This document shows positions 35,801 through 46,843 of a DNA stretch of 64,000 nt, in pieces. Origin of the DNA: Hsuehochloa calcarea (taxonomy: Eukaryota > Streptophyta > Magnoliopsida > Poales > Poaceae); NCBI GenBank assembly GCA_036346395.1, contig CM070599.1, forward strand, positions 27,891,232 to 27,955,231, written 5' to 3'. The notes below the pieces were generated by a model. It did no database searches. It worked only from the letters and a program-made list of their open reading frames with translations, and had not been told where the DNA came from. Numbering within the stretch: position 1 is the stretch's first letter; each line of letters opens with the position of its first letter. Made by a program: the position numbers and the translations under genes.

Positions 35801-36457
35801 AGCTATGGGTAAAGTGGCGCAAGCTGCTGTGATGCTATACAAATCATGAATTCATGCGTCTCTTGGATTGGAGTCTACAGGAACCGCTAGGGTCTTTCTT
35901 CTTCCGAGTGACTAGTAGTATTTTCGAATTAAAATTGCCACTTAATGTTTTAATGATTTATTTTGAGAATGAGATGATTTTAGAATTTGTGATAAAGACT
36001 TGAGATCGATCATGCGATTGCATTGTTTGCTATTAATGCTTCTTGAGTACTTACATACTCAACCTTGTTAGTATTCTCCTTTGTTAGATCCTAGTCCACG
36101 GGAGCTATCCCGAGTGGGACGAAGGAATTGCAGTACCAATGCAAAGAATAGGAGGAGAAGGCACCGTGGCGAGGACTGGCGAGATGGAAGCCATCTTTGA
36201 CTCGTGGGGCGAGTAGGAGGGCGTAGTTGAGCAGCACTCAGGCGGAAGCTCCCTTTGTATCGTGTAATAGCTTTAGTAAGAACCCTAGTCTCATGTGGCT
36301 ACTACGTAATAAAGATGTCAGTTTCTATTTTATTGTTCTAACTGCAACTCGATAAAATGGCTTGCTATTCGTTGGAGCGGTGTTCTACCGGGCAGACGAA
36401 TAGTAATCCGTATGCCTAAGTGTGATTACCCCTGGGGTAATGACACGGGGCGTCACA
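32838..36457 (+). repeat. 3' LTR of the gag-only retrotransposon
   Basis: It is 3620 bp long, starts TGTGACGACC and ends GGGGCGTCACA. It is near-identical to 26442-30101 over long stretches (for example 33085-33640 against 26692-27245). Differences are short clustered indels rather than scattered substitutions. Confidence 0.92.
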
Positions 36458-36462
36458 GCTGG

Positions 36463-37379
36463 TTGTAGACCAAAATTGTTGTGCAATTCGGCTGCTCTGC
36501 CCTGGAATAAAAGAAAGATTTGGCAGAATGTGGACACATGAGTGGGTTTGGTACTCAAGACAAATTTAAGTACTCCTCATTTAGATAGATAAATATAGTA
36601 TTAGCACTAGCAGTCAGGCATGCGGTATTATCCATGATCAAGTCAAGTGAAGATAATGTAATGGATGCAGACGGTTGAATAAGGATATGTGGTTATTCAG
36701 GGCACCGGGGAAGTCTCACCAAAGATCACAGAGAGAGTAGCACATCTTCCATCCCCAACCAGCTGGTCAAAACTACAGCCAATAGAAGCTTCCAAGCCAC
36801 TCCCAACAAATCAAAGCTTGACAACAACGCCTGGACAGTACATACACAGTGCCATCAACCAATGAGAATTTGGCAGAGTGAGAGAGATGGAAGAGGAAGT
36901 AGGATAAGAAGAGAGGGGAACCGGTGCTGAGTGAGTGAAGAAAGAAGAAGCGACGCAAGCTGCGAAGGAAGAAGAAGCCAAGCAAACTGAGAAAGCAAAG
37001 TGGCGGTAGTACTAGGAACCTCTCCCAACACAATCCCAGGCAGTAATTCCTTTCCAGAGAATTGGTGAAAATCCCCATCAGTCCAGGAGAGGAAGGAGAG
37101 AATGGTATCTGCAGGAGTTGAGTGGTGAGCTGACCAAGGGAGGGTCAGAGAGCCAGCAAGGCGCAAGCAAACGCGCACGTGAGCGTGACCCCGGCCGAAT
37201 CGTCGCCAACAACTAGCATACGACAGCGACCAACAACGAGAAACGGACCCGGGGCAGAATGTACGGTAAAGTCGACCGGAGCCGAACATCGTAGACGTAT
37301 TTTCGTAGAAATTATTTTATATTGTAATAATATTATCTATCTGTATAAATTATTTTCTAATTAAAATAAGCGATTGTGT
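36463..37379. other. Intergenic, no gene seen
   Basis: Right flank of the retrotransposon. Open frames on both strands around 36770-37290 come from an A/G-rich stretch (about 36870-37000) and show no domain. Confidence 0.4.
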
Positions 37380-38413
37380 AGATATTGACTGCTATGCGTA
37401 CGTTTAGTGGTAGGTTGATGGAGCAAAGGGCCATAGACGATTGGTAGGTTGGTAGAGGGTGCCCTGGTTAGATCTGTTGGCAAATACAGGGTCCTCTACA
37501 TACAGATAGTATTTAAGGGTCAACCCACTCTCATTCGTGTTAGTGAGCCGTAATAACAGTATCGACCACATACTTGTTAATACAGGCTGGGCTTAGTATC
37601 CCTGTCAAGTAATAATACCTCCACACGGAACGTATTATTATATTTTCTTTCTTGTTTTAGCGCGGAGGTATTCCGGTCTAAGGAGCTGGGTGCTGCATAT
37701 CGGCCAAGTAACGTTATATTGCGTCGGTGGAGTAGCGGGTGCTACCCGACTACAACAGTTTGGGGAAACCCAGCTGGGTGGAGGTATTAGGTACGAACAT
37801 CGGGAAAAGCTTTGAACTCTGACCAAGCACTATGTTAAAAGAAATACGGAAGTCCGACGACAATTACAATCATATGTTACCGTGAGTAAAGTGATACAAC
37901 ATCTGCAGAGTTAAAACGCGATCACACTTGTCTCTTAGATTGGACTCTACATAGTCTTGTCAAGGGCTTGAACCCACGATACAAAGTGACTAGTAGATTT
38001 TTAAATTGATTTTTTTATGTACATAAAAATTGTATATTAAAACTATTGTGATCCTAGGTAGGGACGGTAGAAGGATGAGCTTAATTATTTGTAACATCAA
38101 CTTTGCTTATTAAGTGCTTGTTGAGTACAGAAATACTTACACTTGCTATTAACCCATTTGTTTAGAAGCGACAAACATTAAAGTGATGTAAAATGATAAA
38201 CTATGGTGGGGTTACTATTTGGAGGATTTCATACTACTTCAACCATGTTAAAATCCTAGTCTTAAGGCCGACAAGTGCGAATTGAAGGTAGTCATAATTA
38301 TTTCTCTACTGCATCACACTGATTAGGGTTGTTTTTCGAGAAAGTGTGGTTTTATCGGATAATAATCCTTAAACCAGTGTTATCATTGAAGGTGTGAAGA
38401 CACGAGATGTTAC
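37380..38413 (+). mobile_element. Degraded LTR fragment, related to the gag-only element family
   Basis: Similarity to the 3' half of the 26-36 kb LTRs is patchy but collinear: TTGGACTCTAC .. GTGACTAGTAG .. TTGAGTAC .. AACCC/TCCTAGT and a final segment AATAATCC .. GTGT.. ending ..GATGTTACA at 38413. No primer site follows, so it is a solo or 3' LTR remnant. Its left limit is not defined. Confidence 0.5.
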
Positions 38414-38923
38414 ACGAATCTAGGTTTAGGCAACTTGGGCTTGGGCCTTAGGCCTATGATCTAAAACCTATAGAGAAACTATAAAAAATATATATATAGA
38501 AGACAAAGAACTTAGTAGCCAGCTCAGCCCGGAGCTTGACGGAAGTCTGGCTCTACCCTGGACATACAACTAGATTTGGACAAGAGCTTCTGGGCGGGTG
38601 GCTAGAGAATGCCGGCGCTCGAGACTCGGAGTGGAGGCAGACAAGTCTTCACTTGCGCGGCACAACTTTTAAGGCTCCTTTTCGGCATGCCTAGCGCAGC
38701 TGCATTGCTGTATTCCCCGAGAGAAACTTCCCAGGTGCTAGAAACCAAATAATGGCGCCGTGACAATGAGCTGCTGAGGCTGTGTTTGTGTTGCTTGCAA
38801 AAGTCGGGTAGTCAAAATACCAGCGCTACTGTCTGTTGACATGTACGTCTGCCGGGCTGCTGGACAAAGACCGGTTAAGTACGTGCTGCTGCATTGGATT
38901 CAGTTTAGGATGCTATTGCTGCG
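38414..38923. other. Intergenic, no gene seen
   Basis: Non-coding sequence lies between the LTR remnant and MULE-2. No repeats or open frames of note. Confidence 0.4.
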
Positions 38924-39030
38924 GAAAAATGGACGTTTTTGACCGTATAACGCACGAAAATTCCCCATTTAGCCCCCTTCTGCAAAAATTTTCAAAAATA
39001 GCCCTCAGCCACCGCTTTGCCGTCCCGACG
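38924..39030 (+). repeat. Left terminal inverted repeat of MULE-2
   Basis: Pairs with 48500-48606. The longest shared block is AATTCCCCATTTAGCCCCCTT. Confidence 0.85.
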
Positions 39031-39318
39031 GCGGCGAGGAACTCTTCGCCGTCGGCGGCGAGAAAGCCGCCTGGCAACGCGTGGCGGCGCTGCGGCTGCG
39101 CCGCCGGGACCGGCGGGCGGCCATGCCAGCGTGGCCACGTCGCGCGGGCGGCGCGCGGGCCACCCGGCCTTGTTGCCAACTCGCTGCCGTCCCGACGGCA
39201 AGAGTTGGCAACCATCGCCACGCGCGCGCTGTGCCGCCGTGCCGTGCGGCGCGCCGCCCGGCTTCCGGCGTGGCGCGGGCGTATGGCGAGCAAAGAACCG
39301 AGTTCTTTGCTCGCCATA
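39026..39318. repeat. Three stem-loop palindromes inside the left end of MULE-2
   Basis: Three inverted repeats sit in a GC-rich block. At about 39030-39057 CCGACGGCGGCGAG pairs imperfectly with CTCTTCGCCGTCGG. At 39172-39212 GTTGCCAACTC..TGCCGTC pairs perfectly with GACGGCA..GAGTTGGCAAC around a 2-base centre, with only small mismatches between the two arm segments. At 39282-39318 TATGGCGAGCAAAGAAC pairs perfectly with GTTCTTTGCTCGCCATA around CGA. No function is known to me. Confidence 0.8.
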
Positions 39319-39479
39319 ATAAGCGACCACAGGGCGCCTTTCGCGCTCCGACGTGGCGAAGAAGATTAGCGGTAGCGAGCGGCGAGAGAAGCAAGCGATC
39401 CCGTAAGAGGAGGGAGAAGCGGCGGTACAAAGGTATGTGGCATTCACATGCGGCTATAGTTGTAGTAAATTTTAGCAAT

Positions 39480-40560
39480 GTGATTATGATGTAGTAAGAT
39501 TAATGATAGCAACCGAGTAGTTATAATTTCGCGGTGGGTGCAAAATTGGAAAAGCAGATGTGATTAGCAAGTAATTAGAATACTCATGAGTTAGCATTAC
39601 GATTAGGCGTAATTAGTTGACTTAGGAGACTTTTTGTTGTTAGTGTTGTCAATTTTTATTAAGGTGATTTATAAGGCGAGTATTCTTGAGTAGAATTACG
39701 CCGATTTTCACCGAGTAGAATATTAGTTGACTTAGCATTATGATTTATATTAGTTGAATATTAGTGTTGTTAGGCGTAATGATTTATATTAGTCGAGTAA
39801 TTCTTGAGTAAAATTTTTCTTCTGCCGATTCTACTCAAACAAACTTCTAATTAGTAAAGCGGTGTGATTTTTTATCGGTAACAAAATGTCGTACTGTCAC
39901 GGACCTCATCATAAAATATTAAAATATTTAGAGGTCATTCAGCGAAGTAGAAGTACAATTGAAATAGAGTCGCCGACGGTTCGGACCCACGGAGCGCGCT
40001 ATCTATGTACTCTTAACGGGTATATTGACCTTGGTCCATGCACTCTGTGATGAAGCAGGGCCGACACATTAGTAAGTTTTATTTCAAAAATAGATGGCAA
40101 AATATTCTATGTAGTAGACCCGCATGTCATTGCTATAGGCTAGGTCTAACTCGGGTATGGAAACTTAAAAATGCTTTGGGAAATCAAGTGATTTTTTTAC
40201 TTTAACTTAGAATTTGTTTGACACTTTGTAGTACCCGAGAAAATTGTGAATTTTTATTTACTGAGAAATAAAATTTACTTCAACCTTTCATGGATAGAAA
40301 AATCATATGAACTCCATTTGGAATTAATAAATTTACGTTGATCTCAATATTTTATTCCAATTGCTCATGTAAACCACGAAATATTTGAATCCAGTAGTAT
40401 TGTGCAATTTTTTATAAAATATTTGAACACAAATTCGATTGAACACGCAACCATGTAATTTTTGTTTCGATTACTCTGAAGTGTCGGAAGTTGCTCTTGT
40501 GTTAGGTACTTCATGGCGGAGATACAAGATCATTCGTGTTCCACGGGGCGGTCTAGTACG
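39480..40560. repeat. AT-rich left arm of MULE-2 with recurrent short words
   Basis: Non-coding. Words such as TTAGTTGACTTAG, AGGCGTAAT, GATTTATATTAGT and ATTCTTGAGTA recur several times between about 39590 and 39830, giving a degenerate repeat texture. No gene is seen. Confidence 0.5.
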
Positions 40561-41228
40561 TGACGGACCATACGGTGCGGACTGTCAAGTTGCGACCGCA
40601 CCGTGATCCAGCGCCGTCTCGAAGGACATGGGCCTCTTGGAGCTAAGGCGGTGCGTGCGTTCGCGTTCGATCGCGCCATGGAAGGAAGAAGGCGTGCATC
40701 GGCGGTGTATCCTCGATTGCGATCGGTGCGGCGAGACCATTTGGCAACTTATGAAGGTCACATGTGGCGCTTCATGGGCCAATTATATGGGGTTGTTTGC
40801 AACCCATTGCGCCTGCGATATATCTTGGCCGATGGTCTACGTTCGATTCGTGGAAGGGCGGGGACATCCGGCGTGGGTGGTTTTGGGAAAGTTGTTGGTG
40901 GGAGGAGCTGCGTTGGTCTCGATGTTGGAGGAGACGCTGCAAAGGCGTGGGAGATGGAGACACGAGGAGGCGTGCGTCAATTTGAGCCCAATGAAGGTGC
41001 GGAGAGATGGTGGGCGGCCGTATTGATTATCACGAGTACGGCCGACCGGTGGGCGAGGTGGAAAGCATGGAGGGCGTGGAAACAACTAGTTCGGAAGGCG
41101 GCGAAGAAGGAGAAGGCGATCGAGGAGATGCGGTTGGTGGGCTTGTGACCCCGACATTGCTACGTCCCCTCACGATTGGGCGGCGTTACGCGGCGTCGGC
41201 CGGTTCTCGCCACATCGGAGGGTCTTGA

Positions 41229-42930
41229 GTGGGGTTCAATGATGACACCCTGCTCCTAGGGCAGCGCTTCCCTGACAAGAGCGCCGCCCAGCATGCTATT
41301 GCTAAATACGCCGTTAACATCGGTCGGATGTATCGGGTGCAGAGATCCAACCCCGACACGTACATCGTCAGGTGTGTTGATGAATCCTGCGCTGGCAAGG
41401 TCCGTGCGCAGCGGTTCATGGCTGCTGGCACGGGTTTTCGGATAACGGTGCTGAAGGATCACACATGCGAGTTAGCTCAGCCGCTTCACAGGCACCGCAA
41501 CATGACCTCCTCTTATGTTGCCAGCCTGATAAGCCACCTCGTCACTGCAGATGTGTCCATTTCCCCAAACATCCTCATGACAGAGGTTGCCAATATTGTG
41601 GGGTTCCCGGTGAGCTACAAGACGGCATGGCGGGCCAAGCGCAGGTCGTGGAAGCGAATGTTCGGCACATTCGAAGAGGCCTACAACCTAGTACCAAGAT
41701 TCTTGCATCAAATCGCGGAATGTAATCCGGGACATACATAAACAAGCTAGGCGGGTGCATCCGACGGAAGGGCCCAATTGCCTTATTCTTGATAGGGTCT
41801 TCTGGGCCTTCCGTCAGGCGATCGAAGCTTTCAAGCATTGTCGTCCCGTGCTGACGATGGATGGCACCTTCCTATGTGGGAAGTACAAGGGTACCATCCT
41901 CACCGCCGTTGCGGCCGATCTGAGCGACCGGCTAGTCCCGTGGCCTTCGCAATTGTTGAGGCGAGAACACGGATAGGTGGTTGTGGTTCTGTGTAATGTA
42001 AGCGGCGGTAGTACAAGATCGACCTGTGTGTGTGTCATCTCGGACCGCAATCTTGGCTTGATGTCGCGTTGAGCACGATCCAAAGCGGGGACGCACCGCC
42101 GCGTTCGGTGGAGCGATGTAAGGAGCCGTTGGTGCATGAGGCATCTCGCGCCAACTTCCACACAAGGTTTGAACAAGGACCTCATGAAAATGTTCAAGAA
42201 GCTCGCATGCAGAACCAAAGGAGAAAATTGAGCGGTGTGGAGCGGCTCGATGAGGATACTGCGAAGCATGTAAGGGACTCGGCGAATGCCGAGGCAGGGC
42301 ATCGGTGGAGGTCGCGAGTTGGGAGTTCACGATGGGTTAACTTCGCGCGCGACACGGAGAAATGGTCCCGCCGCACGACACGGATGATGCGAGTGCGGGA
42401 TCATGGCGACCAACATGTCGGAGGTGTACAGCGGTGTCTGAAGGGTGTGCGTTCCTGCCGATCACGGTGATCGTGGAGGAGACACGGAACCGTACCATCG
42501 GATGCGCCGTTAATGAGCCATGATGGCCAAGAAGCATCGGAGGATGGTAAACAATTTCGGAGGTAATGCATGCCTACATGGAGAAAAAGATCGCAAAGCG
42601 CGATCGCGACGTGACTCGCACCATGGATGGCGTCGAGCGTAAGTTCGAGATCCGGCTAAGGGAGAAATGCGTTATGGGCCACGCTAGAGGATCGTGGCGG
42701 TCCGCACGATCGGTGAAGAAGCGTCGTGCACTGCAACAAACCGCGGCTTCGCACAAACCATGCTCCCATGTATACGGCGTGCGTGGCGTGGCGGCAATAT
42801 TCGAGCCTTACATCTCCGAGTACTACGATATCCACCACCTCTTTGCCACTTGGGGTGCCGAGTTTCATTAAATGACGGTGGACACACACTACGAGACCTC
42901 GGCCGGGCGGTGAAGTGGGTGCGAGCGTAG
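41229..42930 (+). pseudogene. MULE-2 transposase (MURA-type), broken
   Basis: A 170-codon frame at 41229-41741 carries the MuDR-type DNA-binding region (GQRFPDKSAAQHAIAKYAV, YIVRCVDESCAGKVRAQRF) and the following helical part up to MFGTFEEAYNLVPRF. The DDE transposase core continues in another frame at about 41755-41950 (AFKHCRPVLTMDGTFLCGKY), with the first catalytic Asp in MDGTFL intact. Later, 42746-42870 holds a SWIM-type zinc-finger region (KPCSHVYGVRGVA, YISEYYDIHHLF). At least three frame changes lie between these parts. The upstream stretch 40603-41148 may be its N-terminal part but is too unclear to assign. A working MURA would bind the terminal repeats and cut; this one cannot as read. 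Confidence 0.85.
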
Positions 42931-43366
42931 CAATCAAACACCCGGCCGTGGAAGAGCGCCGATCCACGACGGATCCGGAGCGACATGGGCGACGGCCGGC
43001 GTGGGCAGCGGGTTCGCCGGCCCCATTGTAGCTCGTGCAAGACAAGAGGGCACTCCATCGTGGTTGTCCAAGCAGACCGGCGCAAGCGATGCCGTAACGA
43101 GCAAGATATAATTACTAAGTCGTGATGTCGCTTGCTTATTGTAATTCCTTGATGGGGCGGAATGTTATGTCGCGATGCAATTGTAGTGTTCTTTGTTAAT
43201 ATGTGTCTTTATTTACGGACGGAATGTTAAGTCATCTTGGTCTTTTGTTAACTCGTTATGCTCATGTGTGGTTGTTTTCTTTTCTGTCCTATGTTTTGCC
43301 TTGTTTTATTATGGCACACGACATGTTTTAAGTACGTACTAATATATTTTATGGTATCTGCAGGAG

Positions 43367-45575
43367 ATGGCGCGAGCTCGATTGACGACGCGTGACGGTG
43401 CTTTCGACCTGGTTGGGATGGGGCACAGATTGTCGGGCGTGGTCCGGCCGTGGCGACCCTCGAGCACAGTCTGGCGCCCCGTGGGAGAGGTGGCCCCTTG
43501 ACGAGCGGTACGTCCTGCGGCTGCGGGACACCGGCCTCCTGCCCCTGGCCCGCATGTTGGACATCCCGCACGCGTTGCAGTTTGACGCGGCACTACTCTC
43601 TACGCTTGTGGACCGGTGGAGACCGGAGACTCATACATTCCACTTCCGGTGGGGGGAGATGACCATTACTCTCGAGGATGTAGCAATGCTTACAGGTCTG
43701 CCGGTGCATGGCCTTCCAGTAGTGCCACCTCCGAGGCGATGAAGCGGAAGGTGCGTTTGGCCGCAGATTCGGCCTCCGATTCTCGCAAGCGTGTCCGGTA
43801 TCCCACATTCACGGATACGGAGTTCATGATCGCCCGTGGATGCGGCAATGAGGCGGTCGAGACACACCTCGTCGCGTACCTTCTGTTCTGTTCGGATGGA
43901 TCTTGTTCCCTACGACACAGGGAGACTGCGTGTACCCCAGCTATATCCATCTGGCAGAGTCCCTGGCGGACGCTGGCGAACGAGGTTCCTTGATGCTGAT
44001 TGGGGTTGGCGGTGCTCTGCGCCACTTACCGAGGGTTATGCGATGCCACTCGGCGCGATGCGGCGTGGAGCGATCTGGCGGTTTGCTACACCACGAATAC
44101 GGTTGTGGTCATGGGAGCACTTTCGGTTGGTCGTCCTTATTTCCGCAAAGACGGTGCACCGTGCCGTTGACCGCCCGGATTACGGCAATGCTCGGCGGCG
44201 ACCCCTACGACGGGCCTACAATGGGAACACGTTGGACACGTGGTACCCTAGGGTGGGCGAGGAGAGACCGAGGCGCGGCGTCGCGAGTTCCATAACCTCT
44301 TGAGACTACGCGACGAGCCGAGATCATCCGGCGGCCATGGGCGGGGCGGTTCCTTGCGAACCACGGCCCCTACGGATTATCGGCGCGATGCACTCGGGGC
44401 GATCCACTTTGGATGACGACACGCCACCGGTCTTCGCACATGGTCGAGCCGTACAATCCACAGCAGGTCATGAGAGCGATTCGGCTGTACGGCGAGTGCC
44501 ACCGCACGGCGGGGCGACATATCGCGGCAAGGCCCACCGGTATGTCCTTTTTGGATATAATTTTATCGTATGCCCGCCTTACATGTTACGACATTAAGAT
44601 TCACTTGCGAGCAAGCGAGGAAAAAGCGCAAGAGCGGCGGCGGAGGCGAATACAGTGCCGTGGGCGGGCTGTGGAGCGAGAGGGTGGCGACGGACGTCTT
44701 TGCACGAGGCACGCGTCTACTCCATCGAGACGCACGCCGTACTTGCGGTGGTACATTCCACGCACAGTGCGCCTGCGGGCGGGCCGGGCGTGCGATGGTC
44801 GGCATGCGAGGAGGACATCGTACTAGCCGGCGGACCCACACCGGCGGCGCGGCGACGACGGCGGTAACCCATTCTTCAAGCAATTTCCTTGAGCGACGCG
44901 CCGCACTAACTCCGTGTTTTCTTGCGGTACCGCATTGATCGATATACGGTAGCGAGTCTTTGAAATTCTCTGGCGTGGGAGCAAGCAACACCTTCGATCG
45001 CCTCCTAGCGCCGTGCGTGGCATGGACCGACGACGCGAGGGCTGCGATTAGAGCCATGACTTGTGGTCGACACGGCGTGCACGCGACAAAGATCGCGGAC
45101 GCGGAGGGTACCCTCCACCCTCCGCCCTCGGCACCTCCCTCGGCACCACCGTCCGCGACGCGTCTCACTCCGGGGCCGTCCGAGCTACGGTCGGTCGGCC
45201 CGACGGCCCCGACCGCCTCGGGCCACGGGTATGTCATCTCTCGTTGTCAATACCTTTCCATGCACTCATTTTCGGAGGTATCGACATTAACCTTTCTTCT
45301 AGCGGCTACTACGAGGGGCGGCGATGCGATGCAACCATCGTCATCACGGAGGGAGGCGCAGCACACGACTTCCTCGCCGGGGCAACGGTTTCGCACTGCA
45401 GACACCGGCCGGACTCCCCAGTAGCGAGGGCGAGTGGTTGGGCTCGTTGGCGCGCGGCGTTGATCCGGTGCGGGACCGCGACCCGTGGTTCGCCGATCGT
45501 ATGGAGGGTACACCGTGCGGACTACGGCTCGGCGGCGGGGAGGATCCTCCTCAGCACAACAACCTACTCAGGTAA
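43367..45575 (+). pseudogene. Plant mobile domain (PMD) gene relic in MULE-2
   Basis: An ATG at 43367 follows a CAG acceptor-like site. The best part (about 43470-43740) reads ERYVLRLRDTGLLPLARMLD, then RWRPETHTFHFRWGEMTITL, then EDVAMLTGLPVHG. That series is the N-terminal signature of the plant mobile domain (aminotransferase-like, MAIN/MAIL1 family). Downstream, in shifted frames, are VAYLLF (about 43870), VYPSYIHLAESLADA (about 43930), LTEGYAMPLGAMRRGAIW (about 44026) and a WSWEHF motif followed by GRPYFRK in another frame (about 44103-44150). PMD proteins are known both as host genes acting in silencing or genome stability and as transposon passengers. Here many single-base frame changes break it. 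Confidence 0.8.
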
Positions 45576-46069
45576 GCGTTAACGTAGTTACAACTATTTT
45601 CTCTGCGTAAAAAACAAGGACTAACTCACGAGTACCATTCCCTGCGGGAGGAGCACCGGTGGCTAGGCGAGATCTTGAGGCTGAGCCGGACCCCGGCGAC
45701 ATCACCGCGGCCGCCTCCCGAGCGGCCCGTACTACGGCTGCGAGACATCGCCACTCCCGGACAGATTCACCTTTCACGAGGATCAACTCACGCCGTCCGG
45801 GTAGGCGACACGACGATGCACCCTAGCTAATATCATGGCCGTGACAAGCGTGTTATGTAATGTCATTGTGCATTTATATAATATCCATGTGCATGAAGTT
45901 CTTGTCATTTTGTACACAAAATGTTCTCAAAAATATTCAGTACAAAGCGACTTTTGTACCTCGCGACTTTAATTCTTGAACCTGCTGAGACATAGCATAA
46001 TCTCGCCCGTGATCTGACCTCGGTCCCAGCAAGCGTCCGGTATGAATACTTTGTGTGCGCATTAATCAA

Positions 46070-46800
46070 ACACTCTACAAAGCAGACGCGACAACACTCT
46101 CCTCGCCACGGTATTACCGAAATGATCGCACTACGCATAAGCGGGACGCGACAACACCGCCTCGCCCGACTTTTGAGCCCGAAATGACCACACTCGCAGC
46201 AGACGCGACAACACCGCCTCGTCGACTTTTGGACCGAAATGACCGCACTATGCCAAACAGGACGCGATAACACCCTGCCTCGCCGACTTTTCGGACGAAA
46301 TGACCACACTCGCAGCGGGACGCGACAACACCGCCTCGTCGGCTTTTCGGCCGAAATGACCGCACTATGCCAAGCAGGCGCGACAACACCACGCCTCGCC
46401 GACTTTTGGGCCAAAATGACCACACTCGCAGCAGGGCGCGACAACACCACGCCTCGCCGGCTTTTGAGCCGAAATAACCGCACTATGCCAAGCAGACGCG
46501 ACAACACCACGCCCGCCATCTTTTGGCCGAAATGATCGCACTACGCAGCGGACGCGACAACACCATGCCTCGCCCGACTTTTCGCATCGAAATGACCACA
46601 CTCGCAGCGGGGCGACAACAACACCGCCGCGCCGACTTTTACGACCGAAATGACCGCACTATGCCAAGCAGACGCGACAACACCGCCTCGCCGACTTTTC
46701 GACCGAAATGACCGCGACTATGCCAAGCAGACGCGACAACACCCGCCTGCGACTTTTCAAGGCGAAATGACCCCTCTGCAGCGGGGACGCGACAACACCC
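46070..46800. repeat. Tandem array, about 12 units of 58 bp, alternating A and B types
   Basis: Units start with GAAATGACC or close variants at about 46119, 46181, 46237, 46297, 46353, 46413, 46472, 46530, 46589, 46646, 46704 and 46764. A type: GACCGCACTATGCCAAGCAG. B type: GACCACACTCGCAGCGGG. Both continue with ACGCGACAACACC..CGCCTCGCCGACTTTT. A and B largely alternate, so the higher-order period is about 116 bp. A TATAAAAC word (46852-46859) and the GRF gene follow directly. Confidence 0.9.
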
Positions 46801-46843
46801 TCCCACGCGGCCACTCCGTCAACTTAACCACACCAAGCCAACC

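Larger units (their letters stand above)
26442..36457 (+). mobile_element. Gypsy-type LTR retrotransposon with gag but no polymerase, 10 kb
   Basis: Two long terminal repeats (26442-about 30101 and 32838-36457) share the start TGTGACGACCCGCACC and almost all their sequence. Perfect 5-bp target duplications GCTGG flank the whole element (26437-26441 and 36458-36462). A Met-tRNA-type primer site follows the first LTR and a polypurine tract precedes the second. The internal part is only about 2.7 kb and carries a broken gag and the first part of a protease-like frame. There is no reverse transcriptase, RNase H or integrase. The element is therefore non-autonomous, either a family-wide condition or a deletion. 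Gypsy assignment rests on the gag type and Met primer site. Confidence 0.9.

Noticed and set aside
38836..39494. Overlapping 130-180 codon frames at the left end of MULE-2
   Set aside because: They follow from GC-rich palindromic DNA on both strands at once, which is expected for inverted repeats, and show no domain.
46070..46800. CRISPR-like array
   Set aside because: No unique spacers between repeats; whole units are similar, and the context is a plant transposon.
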